NCBI GenBank assembly: GCA_963169165.1
Contig: CAUJFL010000013.1
Span: 1 to 63,825, forward strand
Direction: 5' to 3'
Length of the DNA stretch: 63,825 nt
From: Myxococcota bacterium
GTDB lineage: Bacteria > Myxococcota_A > Polyangia > Polyangiales > Polyangiaceae
The notes beneath the pieces were generated by a model. It worked only from the letters and a program-made list of their open reading frames with translations, did not search any database and was not told the DNA's origin. Shown here piece after piece: positions 46,539 through 55,642 of this stretch (its first letter is position 1; each line of letters opens with the position of its first letter). The translations under genes and the position numbers were made by a program.

Positions 46539-48172
46539 ATGCGCTCACCGCTCACTGCTCACCGCTCACCGCTCACCGCTCACCGCTCACCGCTCACTGC
46601 TCGTCGTGCTGTCGCTTTTCGCGGCGTCCCAGGTCGGGGCAGACGGGTGTAGCTGCAACCCGCTCCCGCCTGGCGCCGACGCCGAGATCCGCTACTACGA
46701 GGGAGGCACGGGGGAGCCGGTGAACCTCATGAGCATCCCCGCGGGAGAGGTGGCCACGCAGGAGGTGCAGACACCACATGGTGTTCGACGAAGGCGGCCA
46801 CCTCGCAGCGAGGCGAGACCGGGGACGGATGGAGATTCAGGCGATGTCGCAGGTCGGCGGGGTCCCCTACGGGGCGTCCAAGCCGTGGCAGGCCACGAAC
46901 TACCTGTCGTACTTCCTGGAGGGCACCGAGCTCGACGAAGTGCAGATGGCGGCGCTGGTGCAGGGGGTTCAAGGCGCCAAGGCTTCGCACAGCGGCTTCA
47001 TGTCGTACTCGTATCTGCTCGGGGCGCTCGACTATCACTTCCCCCAGCGCGACGTCGGCTACCCGGTCGAGGCCGTGAGGACGCAGCTGCGAGGGCGTTG
47101 CTCCAGCTTCCAGCCATGGGCATCGACGTTCCAGAGCTTGATGGACGAGCTCTCCGCGGGGTTCGGGTGCGGCGTGGCGACCTCGGAGTTCGAGCTCTGG
47201 GGCGTCACGCTCGAGCCGGGGTTCGGCGGCTGGAGGCACCAGATGGGTTTCTTCCCTCACCTGACCGGCCCGACCGAGCCAGGCCGCCACGTCGCCGGCG
47301 GAGGGTTCACGATGTTCGGCAACCTCGAGGCCGACCTGACCGACTACGTCCAGAACGCGGACGGTTTCTTCAACGTCGCGTACGAGTTTCAGGTCGAGAA
47401 CCACCGCCCCCGCCTGGTGGTGGCGCACGGGAAGGTTCGCGCGACCGGCAGCTACGCCAACGAGAACATCCAGGAGAGCCTGAGTGAGGCGATTGGGACG
47501 AAGCTCCCGGCCGCCTTCACCGCGACGATGCAGAGTCGGCTCTCGCAGCTCTTGCCCGGCAAGATCGTCTTCCCGTCGAAGGCTGTTTGCCCGGCCGCCT
47601 GCTCGCTCGGCGCGCCCGACCTCGAGGACTGCAGGACGCGGACGACAGACACGCTGAAGACGATCCTGATCACGCACTTGACGAAGCAGGGTCTCTCCGA
47701 CACCGAAGCGAAGACGCGAGCAGCCCGGATGGTGGAAGACTTCAAGCCGTCGGACTTCAGCTGCGAGAGCGCCTTCGAGAAGACGGGCGGCGGCGTCACG
47801 CCCGACGAGGCCGAGGAGTACAACTTCCAGATGTGCAGCCAGGCGCCGTGCGCGGGCGGCAGCGCGTGCGGGGTCTGCACGTTCCACGTCCCCGTCCAGG
47901 CGGTCAACGTGTACAATGACGGCTTCGAGCTGGTGATGCGGGAGGCGGAGAACGACACGCTGGCGGCGCTGCAGAGGGCGCTCCTGGAGTCGAACGACGC
48001 CGCCTCGGCCGCCGCCCGCGCCGAGCTCGACGCGCTCTGCAACCCCAGCGACGGCGAACGCGACGCGTTCACGCGGGACTATACTTTCACTCACGTACAC
48101 GACCACGCCTGCTTCGACCACTGCCCTGGCCCGGGCGCGCCCCCTCCCCCCGCGCTCTTCTGCAAGCCATGA
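46539..48172 (+). CDS. Secreted protein of unknown function, with frame discontinuities near its 5' end (phase-variable or pseudogenised)
   Basis: ATG at 46539 preceded by aggagg; signal-like LLVVLSLFAASQVGADGCSC in frame +1; main body MVFDEGGHLAARRDRGRMEIQAMSQ... open from 46778 to 48172. Confidence 0.6.
46543..46598. repeat. Heptamer tandem repeat (GCTCAC[C/T]) x8
   Basis: 8 consecutive 7-bp units (units 2 and 8 end in T), followed by gctcgtc. Confidence 0.95.
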
Positions 48173-49071
48173 CCACCATGACGACCACAAGGACACTCGT
48201 CGCGCTCGTCGCGGTGGCCCTCGTCGTCGCGTGCGGCGGGCAGATCGAGCACGACGTCGACTCCACGGGGCCCGGCTCGGCCGGGACCGGGCAGGGCGCG
48301 AGCGGACGCGGCGGCGCCGCTGGCGCGAGCGCGCCTGGGGGCGCCGCAGGGTCCGTCGCGGGGGGAGCAGCGTCGGGCGCGGCGGGGTCGGCCGGAGGCG
48401 GGCCCGTCTGCGAGGCGTTCACCGTCTCGATTTGCAACGGGCCCTGCCCCGACACGTGTGATGGCACATGCCTCGACAGCGACGTCTGGCCAGAACTCAA
48501 GACGGGCCTCGGCTTCTGCGCGTCCGGCCCAGCGTGGACGCAGAAAGGCTACCTCTGTCCCCTGTGCGAGGACGGGATGGTGTGCATCGGCGGCTGGAGG
48601 TGCGGCCCCCGCGAGCAGTGTGAGTTGTTCGAACTGAACGGCCAGTTCAACTCGTGCACCTATTCGGACTTCACCCCGTACGACGGAGCTGCCGTGCCCG
48701 ACCTGGAGGAGTGCCCTTCCATCCCCGACGCCGCGGTCACGCTTTGCGGCGGGGCCTGCGGGGGTTGCGGCCCGGACGAAGGGTGTGTCCAGCGCTCGCC
48801 TACCCACCCCGTAGGACTTTGCCTACCTCTCGAGTCGTACCCGGGCAAGCCAGAGCGGCCCGATAGCTGCGGTACGAAGAACTCCTGCGATCTGGGGAAC
48901 GGCTGCTATATTCCAGCGGCGCCGCTCGCGTACATGACGGCCCTGACCCTCACGGGCGGGATCTGCTTCCCGTTCGACACGTGCATCGCGCTCGCCAACC
49001 AGCTGCCGGGGGGGGGCGTGTGCCTGGGAGGGAAGGGCGACGTGCTCGGGGGCAAGTGGCCCACGGAGTGA
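48169..49071 (+). CDS. Cys-rich lipoprotein with Gly/Ala linker
   Basis: TRTLVALVAVALVVACGGQIEHD lipobox; GRGGAAGASAPGGAAGSVAGG linker; ATGA overlap upstream. Confidence 0.75.
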   Translation: MTTMTTTRTLVALVAVALVVACGGQIEHDVDSTGPGSAGTGQGASGRGGAAGASAPGGAAGSVAGGAASGAAGSAGGGPVCEAFTVSICNGPCPDTCDGTCLDSDVWPELKTGLGFCASGPAWTQKGYLCPLCEDGMVCIGGWRCGPREQCELFELNGQFNSCTYSDFTPYDGAAVPDLEECPSIPDAAVTLCGGACGGCGPDEGCVQRSPTHPVGLCLPLESYPGKPERPDSCGTKNSCDLGNGCYIPAAPLAYMTALTLTGGICFPFDTCIALANQLPGGGVCLGGKGDVLGGKWPTE

Positions 49072-49211
49072 CGACAGGGGCATCTCGCTGTGTCGGGGTG
49101 TCCACCAAAGCGGATCAACCTCGTGTGGGAGCTGACCCCCTGCGTGGACGGATCGAGCACCTCGTCGAGGCCGTCGTGACCGAGCTCCCCTGGGTGCTCG
49201 AGCCGATCGTG

Positions 49212-49354
49212 TAGCCGCCGCCTCGCGTCGTCGTGGTGCCGTGGGCGTCGCCTCCTCGCCCGCGAGGGTGCGCGGGCTCCGCGCCCTCACGGCGCGCGAT
49301 CGCGCAGCCGCCCAGCGGTAGCGACCCCTACGAGCTTCGGGCGTGCAGTGCTAG
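49212..49354 (-). repeat. Right inverted repeat of the island
   Basis: Reverse complement ctagcactgcacgcccgaagctcgtaggggtcgc...ccctcgcgggcgaggaggcgacgcccacggcaccacgacgacg. Confidence 0.8.
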
Positions 49355-49983
49355 GGGCAGAGCCTCGACAGGGTCCACCCAGCGCCCTCGCGCGTGTAGA
49401 CGAGCCTGTCGTGCATGCGGTTGGTGCGGCCCTGCCAGAGCTCGACGCGCAGGGGTGCCAGCACGAAACCTCCCCAGTGAGGGGGCCGCGGGACGTCGCC
49501 AGGGAAGCGCGCCTCGACGGCGGCGAGCCGCGCGTCGAGGGCGGCGCGATCGGCGACCGCGCGGCTCTGCTCCGAGGCCCACGCGCCCTGCTGGCTGCCG
49601 CGCGGGCGCGACGCGAAATACTCGTCTGACTCGGCCCCGGGGAGCCGCGTCACGTCGCCGCGCACACAGACCTGCCGCTGCATCGACAGCCAGGCGAACG
49701 TCAGCGAAGCGCGCGGGCAGGCGGCGAGCTCGCGGCCCTTTTGACTGTCATAATTGGTGAAGAAGCTGAAGCCGCGCGCGTCGACCCCCTTCAGCAGCAC
49801 GACGCGGGACGACGGATAGCCATCGGCGCCGAGCGTCGCGAGCGTCATCGCGTTGGGCTCCAGCGTGCCCGCGGCGACCGCGTCGTCGAACCAGCGTCGA
49901 AACTGGGCGATGGGATCGGCGTCGACCTCTGCCTCGAGCAGCGCGCCGAGGCGATAGTCCTCGCGGAGCTCCTGCAAGCTCAC
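49351..49983 (-). CDS. pdxH: Pyridoxamine 5'-phosphate oxidase
   Basis: PNAMTLATLGADGYPSSRVVLLKGVDARGFSFFTNYDSQKGREL; SRPRGSQQGAWASEQS; C-terminal WTLSRLCP. Confidence 0.93.
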   Translation of the reverse strand: MSLQELREDYRLGALLEAEVDADPIAQFRRWFDDAVAAGTLEPNAMTLATLGADGYPSSRVVLLKGVDARGFSFFTNYDSQKGRELAACPRASLTFAWLSMQRQVCVRGDVTRLPGAESDEYFASRPRGSQQGAWASEQSRAVADRAALDARLAAVEARFPGDVPRPPHWGGFVLAPLRVELWQGRTNRMHDRLVYTREGAGWTLSRLCP

Positions 49984-52772
49984 AGCTCCTCCACCAGCGC
50001 CAGGGCCTCGTCGAGATCCGACTTGCGACGCCGGAGCGCCGCGAGATCCGCCTTCGCTTGCTCGACGACCTCGGGCGGGGCCTTCTCGAGGAAGCTGGGC
50101 AGCGAGAGCCGCTTTTCCATCAGTTGCACGTCCTTCTCCACCTTCTTCAGCTGCCTCGAGACGCGCTCTCGCTCCTTGGCGGGCTCGACGTGACCGCGCA
50201 GGCCGACCAGCACCTCGACGCCACCCGTGACGCCCATCACGAAGCCCTTGGGGCGAGCGCCGCCGGCGGGCTCGATGGCGAGAGCTCCCTCGACGCGCGT
50301 TAGCTTGCTGATCACGGCGCGCTCGCGTGACAACAGGGCGCGGACGGCGTCGTCGGCCGCGCGCAGCACGAGGGGCACCTCGACCGCGGGGCTGAGCTCG
50401 TGCTCGGTGCGCGCCGAGCGCGCGGCGCCGATCACCTCCTGCAGCAGCGCCATCTCGCGCTCTGCTTCGGCGTCGACCCTGCCCTCGTCGGCGCGCGGGT
50501 ACGGCGCCTTCGCGATCGTCGACGGGCGCCCGGCGGGCTTGGGCAGCCGCTGCCAGAGCTCCTCGGTGACGAACGGCGCGAACGGGTGCAGCGCGCGCAG
50601 CGACGCCTCGAGCACGTACGAAGCGACGGCCTTCGTCTCCTGCTTCTCGGCGCCGTCGTCGCCGTACAGCACCGGCTTCGACAGCTCGAGGAACCAGTCA
50701 CACAGCTCGTTCCAGAAGAAGCGATACAGCGCGCTCGTCGCGTCGTCGAGGCGGTACGCGTCGAGCCCCGCGCGCGCCTCCGCGAGCACGGCGGCGAGGC
50801 GCGACAGGATCCAGCGGTTGGTGAGCGAGGTGGCCGGGGGCACGCCGCCGTCGAGCGTGACGCCGTCGAGGTAGCTCGACACGAAGCGCGTCGCGTTCCA
50901 CATCTTGTTGCAGAAGTGTCGGTAGCCCTCGACGCGCTTCGGCGCGAGCGCGATGCGCTTCGCACCCGGCGAGTAGCTCGTCAGCGTCAGCCGCAGCGCG
51001 TCGGTGCCGAACGCCGGAAACCCGCTGCCCATCTCGGCCGCCGACGGGTACGCCTTCTTGAACTTGGCGAGGCTCTCGGCGAGCGGAGCGCCGGGCATCG
51101 CGCGCTGCACCATCTCCTCGAAGGTCGCGCCGTGGATGAGATCGAGCGGATCGATCACGTTGCCCTTCACCTTGCTCATCTTGTCGCCGTTCTCGTCGAC
51201 GATGAGCCCTGACAACAACACTCTCTTGAATGGCACCTCGCCCATGAAATACAGCCCCATCATCATCATCCGGGCCACCCAGAAGAACAGGATGTCGTAG
51301 CCTGTCTCGAGATCGCTGCCGGGATAATACTTGGCGAGCGCGGGCGTCGAGGCGGGCCAGCCGAGCGTCGCGAAGGGCCACAGCCCGCTCGAGAACCACG
51401 TGTCGAGCACGTCTTCGTCTTGCTTCAGGTGCTCGCCAGAACAGTTGGCACAAACCTCGACGCTGGCCTCTCTCGTGACGTGTACGTGGCCGCAGCCCTG
51501 GCAATAGAAGGCTGGGATCTGGTGGCCCCACCACAGCTGCCGCGAGATGCACCAGTCCTGGATGTTGCCGAGGAAGTGCTCGTAGGTCTTCACCCACTCT
51601 TCGGGCAGGATACGCGTGCGCCCGTCGCGCACCGCGGCGAGCGCGGGCTCGGCGAGCGGGGCCATCTTCACGAACCACTGGGTGCTGATCATCGGCTCGA
51701 CGATGGTGCCGCTGCGCTCGGAGCGCGGCAGCGTGAGGGTGTGCGGCTTGCTGCCGCGCGCGAGGCCGAGCTCCGCGAGCGCGCGCTTGACCTCCTTGCG
51801 CGCGACGAACCGGTCCATCCCGGCGAACCTCCCGCCGTTGGCGTTGATCTTCCCCTCCTGGTCGAGGACGCTGATCTCCTCGAGGCCGTGGCGCTTGCCG
51901 GTCGCGAAATCGTTGAAATCGTGCGCGGGCGTGACCTTGACGGCGCCGGTGCCGAACTTCGGATCGACCAGCACGGCGTCGGCGATGATCGGCACGAGCC
52001 GGTCGACGAACGGGTGCCGCAGGCGCTTGCCGAGCAGGTGCTGGTACCGAGGATCGTCGGGGTGCACCGCGACGGCCGTGTCGCCCAGCATCGTCTCGGG
52101 GCGCGTGGTCGCGACGACGATCTCTCCGCCGCCGTCCGCCTCGTCGAGCTGGTAGGCGAACTCGTACAGCTCGCCGTTCTGGCCCTCCTGGTTCTCGACC
52201 TCGAGATCGCTGAGCACTGTCCGCGCCTCGCAGTCCCAGTTCACGAGGCGCGTCGCGCGGTAGATGAGGCCCGCCTCGTGGAGCCGACAGAACGCCTCGC
52301 GGACGGCGACGGCGTAGGCCGGGTCCATCGTGAAGACGCTGCGCTTCCAGTCGGGGCTCGCGCCGAGCTCTCGCTGCTGCAGCGCGATGCGCCCGCCGCT
52401 CTCGTGGCGCCACCTCCACACGCGCGCGGTGAACTCCTCGCGGCCTAGATCGTGCCTGGTCAGGCCCTCGCGCTTCAGCTGGCGCTCGACGACGGTCTGC
52501 GTCGCGATGCCGGCGTGGTCCATCCCGGGTTGAAACAGCGCGTCGAAGCCGCTCATCCGGTGGTAGCGCACGAGCGTGTCCTCGAACGTGCAGCGCATCG
52601 CGTGGCCCATGTGAAGGCTGCCCGTGACGTTGGGAGGAGGCATCTGCAGGCAGTAGGCGGGCGCGCCCGTCGCCGCGTCGCTCGCGTCGAACACGCCCTC
52701 ACGCTCCCAGTGCGCGTACCAGCGGGCCTCGACCTCGCCGGGGTCGAACGCCTTGCTCATCTCGGTCGTCAT
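49980..52772 (-). CDS. valS: Valyl-tRNA synthetase
   Basis: PPPNVTGSLHMGHAMRCTFED (HIGH), NGDKMSKVKGNVIDPLD (KMSKS), TTRPETMLGDTAVAVHPDDPRY. Confidence 0.97.
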   Translation of the reverse strand: MTTEMSKAFDPGEVEARWYAHWEREGVFDASDAATGAPAYCLQMPPPNVTGSLHMGHAMRCTFEDTLVRYHRMSGFDALFQPGMDHAGIATQTVVERQLKREGLTRHDLGREEFTARVWRWRHESGGRIALQQRELGASPDWKRSVFTMDPAYAVAVREAFCRLHEAGLIYRATRLVNWDCEARTVLSDLEVENQEGQNGELYEFAYQLDEADGGGEIVVATTRPETMLGDTAVAVHPDDPRYQHLLGKRLRHPFVDRLVPIIADAVLVDPKFGTGAVKVTPAHDFNDFATGKRHGLEEISVLDQEGKINANGGRFAGMDRFVARKEVKRALAELGLARGSKPHTLTLPRSERSGTIVEPMISTQWFVKMAPLAEPALAAVRDGRTRILPEEWVKTYEHFLGNIQDWCISRQLWWGHQIPAFYCQGCGHVHVTREASVEVCANCSGEHLKQDEDVLDTWFSSGLWPFATLGWPASTPALAKYYPGSDLETGYDILFFWVARMMMMGLYFMGEVPFKRVLLSGLIVDENGDKMSKVKGNVIDPLDLIHGATFEEMVQRAMPGAPLAESLAKFKKAYPSAAEMGSGFPAFGTDALRLTLTSYSPGAKRIALAPKRVEGYRHFCNKMWNATRFVSSYLDGVTLDGGVPPATSLTNRWILSRLAAVLAEARAGLDAYRLDDATSALYRFFWNELCDWFLELSKPVLYGDDGAEKQETKAVASYVLEASLRALHPFAPFVTEELWQRLPKPAGRPSTIAKAPYPRADEGRVDAEAEREMALLQEVIGAARSARTEHELSPAVEVPLVLRAADDAVRALLSRERAVISKLTRVEGALAIEPAGGARPKGFVMGVTGGVEVLVGLRGHVEPAKERERVSRQLKKVEKDVQLMEKRLSLPSFLEKAPPEVVEQAKADLAALRRRKSDLDEALALVEEL

Positions 52773-52848
52773 CGCGGCCCTCTACCACCGGGCTCGCGGG
52801 GCGCGCACCAGCGCGCCGCCCGCGCCGAGGAAGGCTCCGGGTGCTCGC

Positions 52849-52877
52849 TTGACAAGGAGCACATGGTAGGTTACTCG
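52849..52877 (+). promoter_or_regulatory. Candidate promoter TTGACA-N17-TACTCG
   Basis: Perfect -35 hexamer, weak -10, upstream of the sigma-like gene. Confidence 0.35.
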
Positions 52878-52894
52878 CTTACATGTAGGACTTG

Positions 52895-52910
52895 CGTCAC
52901 CAAGGTGACG
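52895..52910. promoter_or_regulatory. Inverted repeat CGTCACC-AA-GGTGACG
   Basis: 7-bp perfect arms between the candidate promoter and the start codon at 52965. Confidence 0.45.
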
Positions 52911-52964
52911 GATGGCGAGTCCAAGCCCATCTGGCAGCGTGGAGCCATCAATGCAGGAGGAGAC

Positions 52965-53501
52965 ATGCCCAACGCAACGCGGCCTGCTTCGTCGCTCGAG
53001 CCCGCCCCCGCGCTCTCTCCGCGGGTCATCGAGCGAGCGCTCCCGGTCATCGCTCGCGCCGTGCGTGATCCCGACGCGCGCCAGTTCGTCATCCTCAGGT
53101 TGCTCGAGCAGCGCGGGTTCTGGCTGGACGAGCACACCCCTCCAGGCCGCGTCGGCGCCTGGGCCAGGATGGTGGCCCGCAACCACCGCCTCTCGCTGGC
53201 GCGCGACCGGCTGGCGTTCGAACACACCGGGCCCAGCGTCGAGGGATCGCTCGAGCGAGCCTCCGCGCCGGGGCTGGCGGCCGACGCCAAGGTCTATCTG
53301 ACAGAGTTCGCGCGCCGAGCCCGCGCCGCGATCGAGGCCTGGCATCGCCGGGGGCTCGCGCTGTTCGACCTGCAGTGTGAGGGCGCGATGGCGACCAGCG
53401 CGCAGCTCGCGGCGGCGCTCGGCACGACGGTCGCGCACGTCGACAAGCTGAGGCAGCGCAACCGGGCCGCGCTCCGGCGCGCGGCGCTCACCTGTCCGTG
53501 A
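52965..53501 (+). CDS. Sigma-factor-like/HTH protein
   Basis: VGAWARMVARNHRLSLARDRLAFEH resembles sigma region 2; TSAQLAAALGTTVAHVDKLRQRNRAALRR resembles region 4 HTH; RBS aggagg before ATG. Confidence 0.5.
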   Translation: MPNATRPASSLEPAPALSPRVIERALPVIARAVRDPDARQFVILRLLEQRGFWLDEHTPPGRVGAWARMVARNHRLSLARDRLAFEHTGPSVEGSLERASAPGLAADAKVYLTEFARRARAAIEAWHRRGLALFDLQCEGAMATSAQLAAALGTTVAHVDKLRQRNRAALRRAALTCP

Positions 53502-53588
53502 GCGTCCGTGCGCTGGCCGATCGAGGCGCCCGAAGCCCCCTCGATGAAATGACTGTCAGGTCCAGAGGCGCCTGCGCGTCCCAGCTGC

Positions 53589-54509
53589 ATGCCCCACGCT
53601 CACCACGCCCCGCCCACCCCTCGAGGGTCTCCCACCTGCCTCCGCGACCTCGGGCTGCGGATGGACCTGCTTCACAAGATCGGGTTCGCCGGAGGGGCGC
53701 TCCGATGGCTCACGGTGGCGCCGTGCGACAGCGACCTGCTCGTGCATGGACACGGCCGCGGTGTCGACCTGCTCACCGTCGAGGAGACGAACAGCGTCCC
53801 CGTGCTCGACGTCACCAACCCCGGCGCGCGCCCGGTGCTGTTGCCGAGCGAGACGGTGCTGCGCGGCGGGCTGCAGACGCGCATGGTCGAGCGCTCGGTC
53901 GTGGTGCCGGCCCGCGCGAGCGCCAGCGTGCCCGTGCGCTGCGTCGAGCGCTCGCGGTGGCATGACGACGGGCGAGGCGCGCAGTTCTCCACGGCGCCGC
54001 AGATGTCCTCGACCACGCGCGGGAGGCTCAAGCGCTCGCCGACCGGCAGCGATCAGCGCACGGTGTGGCGCGAGGTCGACGAGGACCTGGAGCGCACCCA
54101 GACGATGTCGGCCACCGCGTCGTACGAGGCGGTGCAGGAGCGCGTCCACCGCGCCACGAGCGAGGTCCGCGCGCGCCTGGGCGAGCCGCCCGAGCACGCG
54201 AACGGCGCGCTGCTGCTGTTCCCGCGCGGGTTCGGCTGGCTCGAGGTGTTCCCGCAGCGTGACGGGCTGGTCGGCGCGCTCGACGGGCTGATCTCCGGGT
54301 TCGTCGACGGCGGCGCGAGCGGCGGAGAGGCGACGTCACGGCGCGCGTCGGCGCGCATCGTCGACGATCTGCTCGACGCGCCGCTGTCGAAGCAGCCCGT
54401 CGCCGCGGGGACGGGCCAAGCGTTCACCCTCGACGGGCAGCTCGATCGCGGACACGCGCTCTTCGTGGGCGACAGGCTCGCGCACCTCGCCGCCTGTGTT
54501 GGCTACTGA
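53589..54509 (+). CDS. ARPP-1-domain-like protein
   Basis: VEETNSVPVLDVTNPGARPVLLPSETVLRGGLQTRMVERSVVVPARASASVPVRCVERSRW matches the ARPP-1 pattern. Confidence 0.65.
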   Translation: MPHAHHAPPTPRGSPTCLRDLGLRMDLLHKIGFAGGALRWLTVAPCDSDLLVHGHGRGVDLLTVEETNSVPVLDVTNPGARPVLLPSETVLRGGLQTRMVERSVVVPARASASVPVRCVERSRWHDDGRGAQFSTAPQMSSTTRGRLKRSPTGSDQRTVWREVDEDLERTQTMSATASYEAVQERVHRATSEVRARLGEPPEHANGALLLFPRGFGWLEVFPQRDGLVGALDGLISGFVDGGASGGEATSRRASARIVDDLLDAPLSKQPVAAGTGQAFTLDGQLDRGHALFVGDRLAHLAACVGY

Positions 54510-55474
54510 TGAGGCTCGCCGAAGACGTCGGACACGGCTGACGCCTCTCGCCCGCGCCCCGCCACTCCCAGCGCCTCGGCGGGATCGTCGGTGCGCGGGA
54601 CGAACTCATCCCAACCGTAGCCGTCCGGGTACTCACGCCAGGGGCCCTCGCACACGGCGTCGAACGAGCAGCCGGCGCAGCGTGGACCCTTGGCCTTGCC
54701 TTGCTCGAGCCGGTACGCGGTGTAGTCCGCGATGATCATCGGCTTGTCGAGGATCCGTGTGTCAGGAATGATCGATTCGACCACCTGCGCCTCGTGCCCG
54801 TGCATGAAGCAGTAGGGCACCGCCTCGGCGAAGGCGGTGATCCCCGCCGCCTGCACGATGTCGAGCGCCTCGTGCAGGAAGGGCGCGGCGACGCTGAACC
54901 TCGGGACCACGGCGTCGAACTCGCGCAGCGCCGTGCCCTCGGGGTGGACATAGGCGAACTGGATCTGTTGCACGTCGAGGCTCACGAGCAGCCTCGCCAG
55001 CGCGGGGAGATCTTCGAGGTTCTGTCGTGTGACGACGCTGTTGGTGATCACCAGCATCCCGCGCGCGCGGGCCGCCTCGATGCCCCGCCGCGTCTGCCCG
55101 AACGAGCCCGGCGCGCGCGTCAGCGCGTCGTGGATCTCGGCGGACGAGCCGTGCAGAGACGGGGAGATCTGGTTGACGCCGGCGCGGACGGCCGCGTCGA
55201 GGTAGGGCCCGTGGCTGAGCCTCCGGCCGTTGGTCTGCAGCTGGATGACGCGGTAGCCGAGCGCCCTCGCGTACGCGACCGCCTGCAAGAGATCCTTGTG
55301 GACGGTGGGCTCGCCGCCGGTGAAGACCACCTCGCTGGTGCGCGCGCGCTCGTCGCGGAGGATCTGCTTCATCTCTTCGAGCGCGCGAGGCTCGATCCGC
55401 TCGCGCTTGTCCCCCTGCACACAGAAGGTGCAGAGGTTGTTGCAGGTGAAGCCGACCTTGAGATCGAGACGCAT
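54503..55474 (-). CDS. Radical SAM protein
   Basis: TCNNLCTFCVQG (CxxxCxxC), VVFTGGEPTVHKDLLQ, C-terminal CAGCSFDAVCEGPW. Confidence 0.9.
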   Translation of the reverse strand: MRLDLKVGFTCNNLCTFCVQGDKRERIEPRALEEMKQILRDERARTSEVVFTGGEPTVHKDLLQAVAYARALGYRVIQLQTNGRRLSHGPYLDAAVRAGVNQISPSLHGSSAEIHDALTRAPGSFGQTRRGIEAARARGMLVITNSVVTRQNLEDLPALARLLVSLDVQQIQFAYVHPEGTALREFDAVVPRFSVAAPFLHEALDIVQAAGITAFAEAVPYCFMHGHEAQVVESIIPDTRILDKPMIIADYTAYRLEQGKAKGPRCAGCSFDAVCEGPWREYPDGYGWDEFVPRTDDPAEALGVAGRGREASAVSDVFGEPHQ

Positions 55475-55642
55475 CGCGCGCGCCGTGTCGATGCCGCCCG
55501 CCGCTCCGAGCGTCAAGCGCGCGCGCGCGAGCGGATGACGTCGATCAGGCGCGCCTTGCCTGTCCTCGGGCTCGCGTGCACGCCGCCAGCGGCGCTTGCC
55601 AGCGTCGCCGCGATCGATAACGTGGCGCCCGGAGGCTCCAAC

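Larger units (their letters stand above)
45943..49354. mobile_element. Putative CTAG-bounded element/island with long terminal inverted repeats
   Basis: Left end (from 45943) and reverse complement of right end (to 49354) align over about 125 bp; both start at CTAG. Confidence 0.55.

Noticed and set aside
46543-46598. Heptamer array considered as CRISPR-like
   Set aside because: Direct 7-bp repeats without spacers; a simple sequence repeat, not CRISPR.
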